From the NCBI RefSeq assembly GCF_963678635.1, contig NC_087068.1:25732318-25796317 (forward strand): DNA of 64,000 bases, in the 5' to 3' direction. A program made the position numbers and the translations under genes. Below are positions 45,991 through 58,536 of the stretch, piece by piece; the first letter of the stretch is position 1, and the number at the start of each line of letters is the position of its first letter. Under the pieces are notes generated by a model. That model searched no databases and was not told the DNA's origin. It worked only from the letters and a program-made list of their open reading frames with translations. The DNA is from Symsagittifera roscoffensis. Lineage: Eukaryota > Xenacoelomorpha > Acoela > Convolutidae.

Positions 45991-46168
45991 CGAGACACAT
46001 TTTTTTGGTAGATTCAGAACCCAATACAAAATTGGCTGGTAGGCATTCATTGCGTACATACAAATATAAAATAGTGCGCGTCATAAAAGCATCTATATAT
46101 TACAATGTATGAATAAGTAAAAGAACAGAAATACTTTTTTATTGGTCCTAAAATCCTTCCAGCTTTTC
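45591..46168. mobile_element. Foldback element FB1 with CT/AG arms
   Basis: Two inverted arms of roughly 250 bp surround about 90 bp of unique sequence. The left arm runs AAAAGCTGGAAAGATTTTAGG, then TATTTCTGTCG, then ATGACGCGCACTATT, then GCAATGAATGCCTACCAGCC, then TCTGAATCTACCAA, then GTGTCTCGCTCT. The right arm is its complement with scattered changes. A (CT)n tract (45769-45802) and its (AG)n partner (45958-45990) sit at matching places in the arms. It lies at the 3' end of the LINE. No transposase. Confidence 0.8.
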
Positions 46169-46622
46169 CTGGAAACAAAAAGGACAAATACCCTAATTGC
46201 TCAAAAATTCAACAAAAATTTATTGTTTTGGAATGTAAAATGCATTAATAACGACTGAAACCAGGTGTGTTTCACAAACAATTCAGTGAAAAAGCAAATT
46301 TATTTATATGGCAAAAACTTTCAAAGATACTTTTTTTCTAAATGTCAAAGTTTGAATTAATCATGAATTTTCCGAAGCATGCAAAAATTCAACGCACAAA
46401 AAGAAGCTTTTTTGAGCTTTTCAAAAATTTTGTCCGTAAAAAAAATTTAAAAAAATCCAACTTTGTATAATTTTTGACTACCATATGCCCAAAAACAGTT
46501 TGGAGTAACCTTTTAGCGTAATTTTGAATCTAATTGTTTAATAATTACTTCTGTGTCGCCATCAAAAAATGCTTGTCACACAAACTCATAAGGAAAGAGT
46601 AAAAGTAAATATTATTTTTGCC
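46169..46622. repeat. Array segment C, copy 1
   Basis: A segment from GGACAAATACCCTAATTGCTC to TTATTTTTGCC, repeated at 47798-48247 and diverged at about 50043-50500. No coding signal. Confidence 0.75.
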
Positions 46623-47057
46623 ATTGTTTTGTTTTCTATTTCGATTTACCGATTTGTAAGCCAAAACATGAACAACTTTTTTTTGAAATTTAAAAACTTT
46701 TAGCATAAAACAGAAAAATTTGTATGTAGATCATTTTTTTCATGTATTTATTTCATGAAATTTTATGATTAGCATTTCCAGTTATTTGAGGTCAACCCGG
46801 TAAAAGAGGAAATCTCTGTGGAATGTATTAAGTTCGTTTTGTGTTCTGACAGATTTTCCGAGATCTATTTCTGGAAGAAGTTCCAACTATCAAACAATGT
46901 GCTACAACTAAGCTGTTCTCCAAAAAATCCGACAAAATTTCTACAAAAAAACTATCTGAGAACAACTGCCCTGAACTATTTTAAATCTCTGTGGATGTAT
47001 GACAAAAACTTTTCTTTAAAAGATTTTCGTTTCGTGTTCTGACATATTTTTCAAGAG
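46623..47057. repeat. Array segment B2, truncated
   Basis: It matches B1 but ends inside the second half at TTTTTCAAGAG, where it is joined to the tail of the LINE unit. Confidence 0.75.
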
Positions 47058-47217
47058 ATTTTTCATCAAACAAATACCGAAATCTCAAATAAACGAAAAC
47101 GCTTTTTTTCATGAAACCGTTGTTTGGAATAACAACCTTAAGAAAACAGTTTAAGAAATAGTTAAAAACAAATGAGTTATATCTTAAGTTAATTCTAATG
47201 TCTCCTGTCAAACTTGG
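47058..47217 (+). repeat. LINE unit tail, second copy
   Basis: It matches about 45434-45590 (TCATCAAACAAATACCGAAATC onward). The rest of the LINE is missing from this array member. Confidence 0.8.
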
Positions 47218-47391
47218 GAAAAGCTGGAAAGATTTTAGGAACAACTAAAAAAGTATTTCTGTCGTTTTACTTATTTATACGTTGTAAAATATAGATGCTA
47301 TTATGACGCGCACTATTGTACATTTGTATGTAGGCAATGAATGCCTACCAGCCAACTTTGTTTTGAATTCTGAATCTACCAAGAAAATGTG

Positions 47392-47434
<43 letters not shown>

Positions 47435-47797
47435 GAAAATTTTACTTTTTTCCCCAATTTTTAAACGGCTAAAAACACATACCGAAAAAATTTGTTTGGT
47501 TAAAAACATATACCGAACATCTACTTGAATGGAAAACCAAATTAAAAACAAACGTTTAAAAATTGGGAAAAACATTTAAAAAATTCTAAGAGAGAGAGAT
47601 AGAGAGAGAGAGAGAGCGAGACACATTTTTTTGGTAGATTCAGAACCCAATACAAAATTGGCTGGTAGGCATTCATTGCGTACATACAAATGTACAATAG
47701 TGCTTGTCATAAAAGCATCTATATTTTACAATGTATGAATCAGTAAAACAACAGAAATACTTTTTTTTTGGTCCTAAAATCCTTCCAGCTTTTCCTG
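47218..47797. mobile_element. Foldback element FB2
   Basis: A near-identical copy of FB1 in the same context, with (CT)n at 47397-47433 and (AG)n at 47588-47616. Both copies have the same flanking LINE tail and segment C, so a single foldback insertion was duplicated with the array. Confidence 0.8.
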
Positions 47798-48247
47798 GAA
47801 ACAAAAAGGACAAATACCCTAATTGCTCAAAGATTCAAAAAAATTTTATTGTTTTGTAATGTAAAATGCATTAGTAACGACTGAAACCAGGTGTGTTTCA
47901 CAAACAATTCAGTGAAAAAGCAAATTTATTTTTTTGGCAAAAACTTTCAAAGATACTTTTTTATCTAAATGTCAAAGTTTGAATTAATCATGAATTTCCC
48001 GAAGCATGCAAAAATTCAACGCACAAAAAGAAGTTTTTTTGAGCTTTTCAAAAATTTTGTCCGTAAAAAATTAAAAATAATCCAACTTTGTATAATTTTT
48101 AACTACATTATGCCCAAAAACAGTTTGGAGTAACTTTTTAGCGTAATTTTGAATCTACTTGTTTAATAATTACTTCTGTGTCGCCATCAAAAAATGCTTG
48201 TCACACAAAGTCATAAGGAAAGAGTAAAAATAAATATGATTTTTGCC
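47798..48247. repeat. Array segment C, copy 2
   Basis: It matches 46169-46622 with few differences. Confidence 0.75.
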
Positions 48248-48783
48248 ATTGTTTTGTTTTCTATTTCGATACACCGATTTGTAAGCCAAAACATGAGAAA
48301 CTTTTTTTTTAAATTTAAAAACTTTTAGCATAAAGCAGAAAAATTTGTATGTAGATCATTTTTTTCATGTATTTATTTCATGAAATTTTATGATTAGCAT
48401 TTCCAGTTATTTGAGGTCAACCCGGTAAATGAGGAAATCTCTGTGGAATGTATTAAATTCGTTTTGTGTTCTGACAGATTTTCCGAGATCTATTTCTGGA
48501 AGAAGTTCCCACTATCAAACAATGTGCTACACCAACTAAGCTGTTCTCCAAAAAATCAAACAAAATTCTACGAAAAAAAAATTATCTGAGAACAATTGCC
48601 CTGAACTATTTCAAATCTCTGTGGATGTATGAAAAAAACTTTTCTTTAAAAGGTTTTCGTTTTGTGTTCTGACAGATTTTTCAAGAGTTATTTCCGGAAG
48701 AGGTTTCAATTGTCAAATAGTGTGCTATACCAACTAAGCTGTTCTCCAGAAAGACAGCAAACAAATTAGTCTTCAAATATTTC
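48248..48783. repeat. Array segment B3
   Basis: A full-length copy of B1, joined directly to A3 exactly as B1 is joined to A2. Confidence 0.8.
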
Positions 48784-49360
48784 AGATCGAAGCTAATCAA
48801 ACCGTCAGTCTGCGGAAGAGCGATTAATCTGTTGCAACTGATTTCAAGATTGAACTGATTGATGTTATGTATGAAAGTTATTATTAAAGATACATAACAA
48901 AGCTCCTTTCAAACCTGCAAACCTGCAGCTCTTTCGTCAAATTTTTGGGTTCACTTAGAACAAATTAAGCGATGGGTACATATTAAAAACAGTTTAGTTT
49001 GATAATTAACTTGGTTTTTGATGATTTCATTCATTTGCAAAAAGTTCTGTAGATTATTATTCTAAATACGTAAAAAAAAAATTTGCAAATGAATTGAAGT
49101 CACCAAAAACTAGGTTAGTTATTAAACATTTTTTAATGATACTCATCGCTTATTTTTGTTTCTAATTAAACATGAACTTTGACAAAGGAGCTGCAATTTT
49201 GAAAGAAGAATGAAAAAATTACTTCACTGAGTTTCTGGGTTTTACACAAAACTAATAATATGTGAACTTAAAAAACATGATGTGAACACCGTTTTTTTAC
49301 TAGAACTGTAGATAAGAGTTTTTTTATCGATTATTTTAATGTTGATTCAATTCAGAAATT
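48784..49360. repeat. Array segment A3, start only
   Basis: It matches the first ~580 bp of A2 (AGATCGAAGCTAATCAAACC onward), diverging more toward its right end, then is lost. The LINE RT part is absent. Confidence 0.7.
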
Positions 49361-50042
49361 TTACTTGTTTTTTCCAATTTTCAACGTTTCTTTTTAATTT
49401 GGTTTTTTATTCAAGTAATCATTATGACCCGTTCAAATGCTATTGACGATGAATTATACAACAATGTAAACCTAAATATGTGCGACTAAGTTAAACCATT
49501 TGATTTTACTGAAATGTTTTAAACACTTTATACACCAGTTCAAGTGTAATTTAAACCATTTGACTTTACTGAAAAGTTGTAAACACTTAATACACCAGTT
49601 CAAATACTTCTTAATCGTTTTCTTTGTGACAAAAACTTTATATCTTTTTACTGCAAAATGCAAAACTATTTTAAACTCAATTATCTCGAAAAAATGCCAT
49701 TTTGAATCCAAAGCAATTAGATAAAAAAAATTCCAAAATAGTATAAATTCAATCTTTTGATTAAAAAAAAAAACATTTTTTTTTTACAATCAAAAGAACA
49801 ACCTCAGAAAAAGATCACAAAGTTGTTTTCCACAAATCTATCAAAAAACTAATGAGGCAATTTTCATATATGAAAAATTCTAGTCAAGCACTTTTCTTGC
49901 CAGTACAGAAAGTTACATGAAAGCTCTGTGAATGGTGATTTTTCATTCATGAAAACTGTATAACTACTAGCGTTTTATCTAGACCAAAAAGTTTTTTTTT
50001 AATTTCTTTCTTTCTAAATTTTTTCGGTATAATTTTTAATCA
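49361..50042. other. Spacer with a 60-bp tandem pair
   Basis: At about 49492-49611 a 60-bp unit (TAAACCATTTGA.TTTACTGA, then ACACCAGTTCAA) occurs twice. The rest is AT-rich and unrecognised. Confidence 0.6.
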
Positions 50043-50862
50043 AATAAAAAGGACAAATACCCTACTTGCTCAAAGAGTCAACAAATATTTTAACGGTTTG
50101 GAAAGTAAAATGCGTTGGTAACGAGTGAATTCAGGTGTTTCACAAACAGTTTAGTGAAAAGGCAATTTTCTTTTTTATGGCAAAAAATTCCAAAGATACT
50201 AAACTTTTAAATGTCAAAGTTTGAATTTTTCATGAGTTTTCCATAGCATACAAAAAATCAAAACACAGTAAGTATGATTTTTGAGCCTTTTTAAAAAAAT
50301 TTGTCCGTAAGAATTGAAAATTAATCCAACTTTGTGTATCCAGGACTAAGTTATGCACAAAAAAAATTTGGGAAAAGTTTCGTAGGGTAATTTTGAGACA
50401 GATTGTTTAATATTTTCTGTGTGGCTATCAAAAAATGCTTGTCATACAGAGTCATACGGAAATAGTATGATAAAAATTTGTTTCTGCCATTTTTTATTAT
50501 CGATGACGATACACCGATTTGTACGCCGAAACAAGAAAAAAAAACTTTTTTTCATTCAGTTTAAAATTTTAGCATAAAACTGAAAATTTTGTACGTAGAT
50601 CAATTTTTCATATATTTAGATCATGAACTTGCCTGAATAGCATTTTGAGTTTATGGAGGTTAACCCGGGGTAAAGGAAGAAATCTCTGCGGAATGTATTA
50701 AATTCGTTTTGTGTTCTGACAGATTTTCCGAGAGTTATTTCTGGAAGAAGTTCCAACTATCAAATAATGTGCTACACCAACTAAGCTGTTCTCTAAAAAT
50801 TGCAAAAAAAAATCTACGAAAAAAAAATTATCTGAGAACAATTGCCCCGAACTAATTTAATA
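50043..50862. repeat. Diverged C and B segments
   Basis: GGACAAATACCCTACTTGCTC, then TTAACCCGGGGTAAAGGAAG, then TTTTGTGTTCTGACAGATTTT appear in the same order as in the main array, at visibly lower identity. It marks an older array member. Confidence 0.65.
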
Positions 50863-51796
50863 TGGGAAATTCAAAAAATATTTCGTTATGGCGTTATGTC
50901 AGTTCACATGTAATCCTCATAGTTACTGTCAGTCTGTTCAGTTTAACGAGATACTGGATTGATAACTACTTCAATAGCTCTTTGAATAAAATCACAAAGA
51001 GACAGGGCGTTATCAGACAAAGAAATTATCAGACAAAGAAATTATCAGAAAGAAATTATCAGACAAAGATATTCCAGACTTTTTTTGGGTGTTAGTAAGG
51101 CGATAGTTCCCTGTGTGATTCTGAATCTCGGCCACATAAGAATAAGTTCAACTCAATAATTATATGCCTGTAGGGCGAAGAAGTCTCCCAATTAGGATTA
51201 AAATCAATTCATAAAATCTCCCGTGGTCAATTTTTCAGCAGCCCTGTACTAAATCCAATTCACGCCAATACTTGTTATGAGCAGACCATAAGTCATACTA
51301 TATCTCTCCATTAAGCAAAATGTTAAATCAATTGTTTTTTTAATTTAACAGTTTCAAAAATATTTCCGTTTTAAAAAATGTTCCGGAAAAAATTCAATTT
51401 CAACAATATTTGAAAATTGGAAAAGCTTGAAAAAAAATCAATTATAAATATTCCGCTAATTTCCTTAAAGGTCGGAACAAAATGGAGATTTTTGCGCATA
51501 TTAATCATTCCAAGTTTGTTAAAATGGGAAATTTCAAAGGCCAGTGTTTTATGAAAAGATCGAAAATGAAAATTTTTTCAAATTTGAGCTCATTCATACA
51601 GGAATGCTGGTATATCAGGGCAAAGCACTCAGTGATCCGCCAATAAAGCCAATTAAAAAGTTTTTTTTTGGTTGAACCATTGACATAAGAATTCACAAAT
51701 TTTTTCTTCGATTTATCACAACTGCTATGTGAAAAAAACTTTGAGCTTAGGATGACAATATCTTACAGGTTGTTTAAAAACAAAAATTGACAAGAT
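50863..51796. other. Gene-free stretch with R1 fragments and a short tandem repeat
   Basis: At 51010-51070 the unit TTATCAGACAAAGAA occurs four times, one copy shortened. GGTATATCAGGGCAAAGCAC near 51608 and AAAGGTCGGAACAAA near 51470 are R1 end fragments. No gene. Confidence 0.55.
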
Positions 51797-52303
51797 TGCT
51801 CGTATCAGGGCAAAACTCTGAAAATTCTGACTGCTTTTTATGGTCTACAGAGCAGTAATAACATAAAAAAATTAAATGTAAAAAATGAAAACGAATTTTG
51901 TTTGTAAATTTGAGCTTTTTTGTAAAAACATCCCCCGCACGACATATAAAGTACAAATTGATAGAATTCGCTCCTAGTAACAAATCAGTTATGGCAAATA
52001 AGCTTCAATCAACCAATTTGGAACTATTTCTGAGACGATCAAAACTCCGCTTATGCAATAATATGGCAAAACCAGTTGTGGTTAATTGTTCCAAATTGGC
52101 CAAAATGTCAATTTTTAAACCCGATAATTTTGTAAAAAAGGATCACAGGTGAAATATTTTTCTAAATTTAAGCTCAGGACAACGATATTTTTGAATGATG
52201 TCAAAAACATCTGTTAAGAATGGTTAGTTACAAAATCGAAACTTGTCTAAAGAAAAAACCCCTACGGGCGCAAAAAATCCGTTACTTTACAAAAGTCGGA
52301 ACA
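51797..52303 (+). mobile_element. R1 repeat, copy e
   Basis: The end TTGCTCGTATCAGGGCAAAA, then CTCTGAAAATTCTGACTGC, leads into ACAGAGCAGTAATAAC, TCGCTCCTAGTAACAAATCA, CAAATTGGCCAAAATG and AATTTAAGCTCAGGAC. It ends CCGTTACTTTACAAAAGTCGG. The hairpin here is imperfect. About 507 bp, and in the same orientation as copy f just downstream. Confidence 0.7.
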
Positions 52304-52650
52304 AAAAACAGCAATTTCTCGAAATTCTGAACAATAATTTTTCATGTTAAAAAAATTTGTCTGGAGAAAAACCACGCCGAGCACAAAATTTGCGTCAGCT
52401 TCATCCGATGTCGCAACAACCATAAAGGTCCAGCCAGCAAGCTTTCAAATGAGGAAAAATTAAAATACAACTGAAATCACTAAATAGTAATAAAAAAGTT
52501 AGAATGCAAATATAATTGCAAAAAGTTAATATTAATTTCCATTAGGCATCAAACCAAGCGAAAACCTGATGTAAAAATGAAACTTAGCCCATCGAAACTT
52601 TAAGTGACTCCAAAATCCTGATTTCTTTTATACAACTATATTAAAAAAAA

Positions 52651-53196
52651 CTGTTCGTATCAAGGCAAAGCCTTGAAAGTTCCTACTGCCTTTTAATGTC
52701 TATGGAGCAGTAATAACAGGAAAAAACTAGACTTAATAAAATACAACGAAACTTTTTAAAAACAAAATTGAAATTTTTTGTAAAAATCATTCTCTCTCCA
52801 CGCCATTATAAAGAACAAAGTGATAGATTTTGCTCCTAGTAACAAATCAATTATGGCAAATGACCTTTCTCAAACAAATTTGGAACAATTTCTGAGACGA
52901 AGTAACTCTCCGCTTACATGTTAATAGCGACAAATACATCGCGCGTTAAATTACGCAAATTGGCCAAATTGGCAGTCTTTAAACCCCCATAACTTCACGG
53001 AAAATGATCACAAGTGGAATATGTTTTTTTTTCAAATTTGAGCTCAAGACAACAATACTTTTTGAATCATATGAACAAATAATTTTATCAAAAATGGCTA
53101 ACTGAAAGTCAAAATTTGTTGCAAATAATCAGTTACTCTCACAAATAATCCGTTTCTTTCACAAAGTCCGTTACTTTCGTTTAGGAAAGTCGGAAC
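52651..53196 (+). mobile_element. R1 repeat, copy f
   Basis: It has the best R1 hairpin: TCAAGGC AAA GCCTTGA, a perfect 7-bp stem, followed by AA and GTTCCTACTGCC. The body keeps ATGGAGCAGTAATAAC, TTGCTCCTAGTAACAAATCA, CATCGCGCGTTAAATTACG and AAATTTGAGCTCAAGAC. It ends GGAAAGTCGGAAC. A short R1 end fragment (about 52345-52420) lies between copies e and f. Confidence 0.7.
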
Positions 53197-56100
53197 TACA
53201 TCTGTATATACTTAATTCAGCAAACTTTTCTGTAATGCAAATTTTTGAACCGGAGAATTCCAATAAAAAGTTATCTAGCGTTTTGATCTTATTTGAGCAC
53301 TTACCTGTGCGAAAGCCAAGGAAACTAAGAAAAGTGATTGAATTTTTCCACAAAAAACGCATTTTGAAGTTTTTTGTGTTGTTTTACTGCTTTTTGACTG
53401 TATAGAGCTATTCTGAAAAAGAATAACATAAATTGAATTGAAATTCACTAATTTTGGGTCCACTTCATTCATTTGCACAAAGAAGGTCAAATTACAAAAA
53501 AGGGGGCTTAATTCCTACTTGGGATTGCCGCCATATAATTATAATATAAGCGACACCTTTTTACGAGGCTTCACAATATGCAAAAACTTCCAACTATCAA
53601 CCTATCTATTTTAATGGATTAAGTATCTAACATCTTCATCCTTGTCTTTTTTGCCTCAAATTTGGCCTACATCAATTATGATTTCATGCTCAGCTGGAGC
53701 AGGCGATACCTATTTTTGATCGATGAATAAGTCAATGTTTATGCTCATCTACCATACATACGCCTGAGCCTTCAATTCGCCCTCACTATTAAGATGCTTC
53801 AACAAAAAGCTGAAATTTAAAAACAGGTTAAAAGTTTCGGCAGAGCCTTTAAATAGTTTTGATTAACTGGATACCATTTTTTTGCAATTTTTGCACAAAA
53901 AAACAACGCAATGAAAAAAATTTGAGTAAACAAAAAAAATTCAATGAAAAATTTTAGAGTTTTAACTGAAGCTTCAAGCACTAGCCATTAGGTTCATTAC
54001 CCATAAAAACATTTTATATGCCTGTTTAAAGAGCAAAATTTAGGTTTAAAGTTTTCCGTCTCTACAAAAAATCAAACTGAAAAGCAAAACATTTCGACTA
54101 TTTTGTTTTGACACCCAGATAATATTTTCGAATTTTTTGTTGCAGCTCAAAACGCATCTGAAAGAGCTATAATATGAATTATCAAAAGACCCTGTATGAA
54201 GTTATACTTGTGATTCAATTTTTTTTACTGTGAAACAAGGGACATTTGAACCCGAAGATTCATAGGACTTTGTATTGGTTCTCATGAAATGCTTCAAAAA
54301 AAAAAGATATGTCGAAAAATCGCATATCAAAAACAAACAACTACTACCCAATTTAAGTGAAATTTTTAGTGAGAATATTTTTAAAGCCAGTTTTCTTAGT
54401 GTTGCGGCACTTTTTAAGTTTGGGCTCTTTAAAATTAGCATTACGCTTAAAAAAACATATTGTGATAGCAAACATTTCAATTATCTACGAGTTTTTCTTG
54501 CTTTTTTTTTTACAAAAACACACGCTCTAGGCCAAAGCTCTTTCCAAAAAAAATAAAACTAAAGTTTCAAATCCTAAGAAGCTTAAAGTCTAATCAGGAT
54601 ATACTGGAACGCCTCAACCTTCACATAGGAAAAAACTTAGTATTGTTATCTTTCAAAAGAGTCGTTTTGATTGTTTTTCATCATTTGGGTTTAGATATGA
54701 TAAATTTATTTGAATCAAAAGTTTCAGGATAAATTGTTAGGCAAATTGCTGAAAGGATGAAAATTTTAGGATGAAAATTTTAGGATGAAAATTTAGGATA
54801 TTCTTTAAAAGTTTGCCGATACACAATGCACGCAAACTGAAAATACATGTTTTGTTTTCAAATGCTCTTAGGGAATTCTGATTTGATGATAAAACTGATG
54901 TTGGCAAAAGTTAAATTTTGATAGCAAAAAATAAATAATGGCAAGTGCTCTAAAGTTTCAGCTGATGTTACTGGTAGTAACCAGTCATGTTTCAGCTTCT
55001 TATTTATTGGACTATTAATTCCGACCATTGAATCAAGGGAAGAACTTCGCGTTCTGGCATTTTTAGATTTTGTTTTCCAGGCAACGTTAGGTGCTACAAA
55101 TAATCGGCCAATAGGTAGAATAATAAAAAATATTAAAAGTGTCAGTCGTAATTCGAACGACCTTTTAAAAAGTTTCAGAGAGTTTCCCCAGTGTTGAGAA
55201 AAACCGGCTTGAATATTTTGAACTTTAGCTTAAAATCGAGGAAAAACTAGCGTACATTTGGGCTAAAAAACTTGATTTTGTTGAAAAAAAAACTAGTTTT
55301 GGATGCTTATTATAGTGTTTCTTTGGAAATAAAAAATCTTTTTAAAAAGCTTTAAAATTATAAAGCAAAAAGCAGTTTTTTCATTTAAGTATTTGTTTTC
55401 GATTTTTTTTGTAGACAACTGATGTCGATTATGGCTAATTCATCAAATTTCTACGCATTTGTATAACTCTCTCATCACATCACGTACAAAAAAAGTGAAA
55501 GAAAACACTAAAACTTGACGAACAAATTTTTTTTATAGGTTTTCCTGAGATCGTGGTCGGAGCATTATGTGCTACTTGCCAAGCAGAAAATTACCCTTAA
55601 TTCACTATTTGACTTTCTTTTAAAAGTTTTCATCATAATGTAAATACAAAGTAAATCAATTTTAAGTTTTAAAACAGTTAAACCAAATTAATCTTAGCAA
55701 TGACTTTTGCAGAGTAATTGATCAATGACAACAATTAGGTTTTGCTCAACGTTTAGCCAAGCTAAATTTGTCCAAAAACTTCGTGCTTTCAGTAAAATGG
55801 GAAAAATTTCTATTACTAATCTATACGTGGATCTCAAAATTCAAGCGAAGGCGGGCTATTTAAAGATATTTAAGTTCAAAGTATCTATTTTTACTTAACC
55901 TTCAACCGTTGAAAACAAACATTTTTTTTCAACAACTCATTTTAGATTTTCCATGATTAAAAAAAACTTCCCGGTGAAGCCTCGTTTAAACTCTTACCTG
56001 ATCGTCACAAGAAAAACTGGCAGCGTTCAAAGGAGAAGTTTATGGAACACGTTTGCAAAGGATGAAACGATTCACGGATGATTGGTCGCTTACAGTCAGA

Positions 56101-57821
56101 GAGCGCAGTTTGTTCTCAAAATTACAAAGCGATCTGAGCTGATAAGAATCAAATGGAAGGTGATTTTACGACGCGAATAAGTGAATTTACCTTGCAAGTG
56201 GTCTATTCCTTTTGACTGGTGGACCTCGACTTTTAACTATACCATTGTTTGCCTGCCATTAGCTCTAATTCTGACCCGGCTAGTATCCTTTTCTCGGGGG
56301 ACAATTTGTCAACCCAGGGAGTTTCCGGTCCTAGTGCTATGATTTGTGGTCATTACGCCGATGAAGCTCACGTCGAAAACTTAAAATGCAGAAACGCATA
56401 CTAGTTAGCTCAAGATTGTTCAGTTTAGAGGTCTCTAAGAGCAATAGGGGAAAACTTAGAGCAATAGGGGAAAACAATTAGGGCTGGTAACAAATTTTGA
56501 TTTTTTCAGAAAAACTCGAAATTATACGCTACTGGGTCTTCAGGGCTTCATGGTTTGGTCTACATTTTTTTCTTTAAACTGAATTAAATAAAGTTGCAAA
56601 AAATGAGATTCTAGCAGCATAAAATAGAGAAAATGAGAAATTTAGACTCACTTCAGTTTTCAGAAATCTGACCAAACGGCGTCTGTTATAAAGATTGTCT
56701 ACCTAGTGATTGTTTCAATCATACATACCAAACGGCAGTGGAGGAAATTGAAAGGGGACTTAGAGTATAAGAAGGGATATCAAGCGCCTAGGGGTAAATA
56801 AACGACACGTGTGAAGTGAGTAAAGTCTAGAAGGATATTATAGAACCGATTGGATTTTGATTAAATTTGATTAAACTGCAGTTGTCTCAAACAAATGGCT
56901 CAAGAAAAGAGAAAATAAATTTGTTCAACGAAAGAAACAAAAACAAACCGACAGGGAATAGATCTTTATGAACGAAATTAACCGGCAGGTGAGGCGATCA
57001 AATTTTTTCAAAATGGACGTCCATGGAAATGAAAATCGTTTGTTCGAAAAACAACTTTTTCAGCTAAGTAAAGAATTTTAGGATGAAAGACAATTTTCAG
57101 TTGACAGGAGCAAAGTTAATGTTATCGGTGTAAACCTAATCTGGTCTTATGGGAAGCTATATTTTCAAGAAAGATTTAAATTTCAATGAAAGCCTAAAAA
57201 CCTTTTTCCACAGCAAATTTGTAACAATAAAAAGCTGTTTTATATATATATAAGACTAAAGTGAAAATTCGTAGTTTGCAATTACGTAAATTTAACCAAG
57301 TTTAATTAACTTGAAGATACAGAACTCAAAAGATTATTAGTCACGCTACCTGACAATGAATGATGAAGATGAAGATTAACAAACGAAACTAAATATATCC
57401 AACCCTCTTTAATATTCTGAAACGTATAGAGCTGAATTGGTATCTCTGAATCTGAAGGTCAAACCTTTTGCTTGGTCTCTGTATTGTCAAACTTCTTTGT
57501 CTATAGCTATAATATGCCATTAGCTAATAACATGTAGCCGTTGATCGAAGTTACTCCTAAGAGACCATGGTAGTCAAATAGAGTTAGTGTTTAGTAATTC
57601 AATTTCGTAAGAACCTTTTTCGTAGAAATCAAGCTGAAAAAGCGAGTTGCATTTTACAACTAATTTTATAAACGAACAAATTTGTGGTCAATTTCGAGGT
57701 CTTCGAGGCTTTCGATGGCGTGTTGCAGCGCTTAAGAAAACAGTTTAAAGATCAGTCATGTAAATTTTGATAAATCATAGAGATGTCATGGTAATGACCT
57801 CATTGAGCTTCAATTACATCC
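53197..57821. other. Long gene-free stretch
   Basis: It holds two small tandem repeats: AGGATGAAAATTTT three times at about 54754-54800, and AGAGCAATAGGGGAAAAC twice at 56438-56479. A 50-codon plus-strand frame at about 56240-56402 (SGDNLSTQGVSGPSAMICGH, then YADEAHVENLKCRN) looks protein-like and less AT-rich, but has no start, partner exon or family, so I do not call it. No other gene or element is recognised in these 4.6 kb. Confidence 0.45.
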
Positions 57822-57825
57822 ATAC

Positions 57826-58015
57826 TGATGTAGATGAGAAAAACACAATATTAAATATCTTTATTATAAGGCAACTGTATTGTTCCAAATACTCTACAAA
57901 CTGCACTCTTTTGTTTCTGTGTGCGCCAGACGAATAGCGATCACAAGGTCCCTGCATCAGGTCCCCAGACGTAACCAAAGACTTTACTTAATAAATTAAA
58001 CTTGTCCCTATGTCA
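57826..58015 (-). repeat. 3' LTR of element 2
   Basis: A 190-bp direct repeat of 63428-63617 with TG/CA ends. Shared blocks include TTAAATATCTTTATT, CCAAATACTCTACAAACTGC, CAGACGAATAGCGATCACAA and CAGGTCCCCAGACG. The adjacent polypurine tract is not clear. Confidence 0.88.
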
Positions 58016-58275
58016 TAGAGGCAACCACAATAAATTTTAGATAATCAGTTGTAAAATTTATAACAGCCAGAATCCCACTGGTACATCAATAAGTAGTTTA
58101 GTTTTACGTGAGTTTTAAATTGAGTTTTTCGGCTCTAACTGTCGGCCCTCCCCCTGGGTTGGCTTAGCTCTTCCTCGAATTTGGCTCGATCAGGTTTATC
58201 ATAACACCGCCCATCTTGGCGACTCCTCTTCTCGGCCTTGTGAAACGTCGCATTGATTTTTGTTTATTTGAACCG

Positions 58276-58536
58276 TCAGTTCCCGATGTTCCCGCAGAAC
58301 CGATCGAAATGTCTCGTCGGCTTTCGTCGCCCGCCGTTCGTCGTCTTCTCTACGCTCATTGCTTCCTTCCGTTGGTTCTGGTTCTTGTCCTCGCTATACT
58401 CGTCGCTGCTCGTCGCATTTTCGGTTCTAGCAACTCTGCTTCTGCGGACACTCGCTTCTGCCAGCTTTTCCCCTTCAGCTGTTTTGCTCCCACCGATAAC
58501 CGAATCCCTTTTCCCGCTGGTTCTACCATTCGCCAT
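58276..58536 (-). pseudogene. Pol C-terminal tail, element 2
   Basis: An 86-residue polar frame with acidic and basic patches ends in TTNGGRRKPTRHFDRFCGN, the counterpart of the RRSSRNVKPPQFYG tail motif of element 1. The long open frame on the opposite strand (58216-58719) is its antisense shadow. Confidence 0.5.

Noticed and set aside
51010-51070. Four short repeats resembling a CRISPR array
   Set aside because: The units are contiguous with no unique spacers, and the window is eukaryotic.
55990-56015. Strong minus-strand splice donor CGATCAG|GTAAGAG
   Set aside because: All three frames of the preceding 100 bases contain stops; at most it could follow a non-coding exon.
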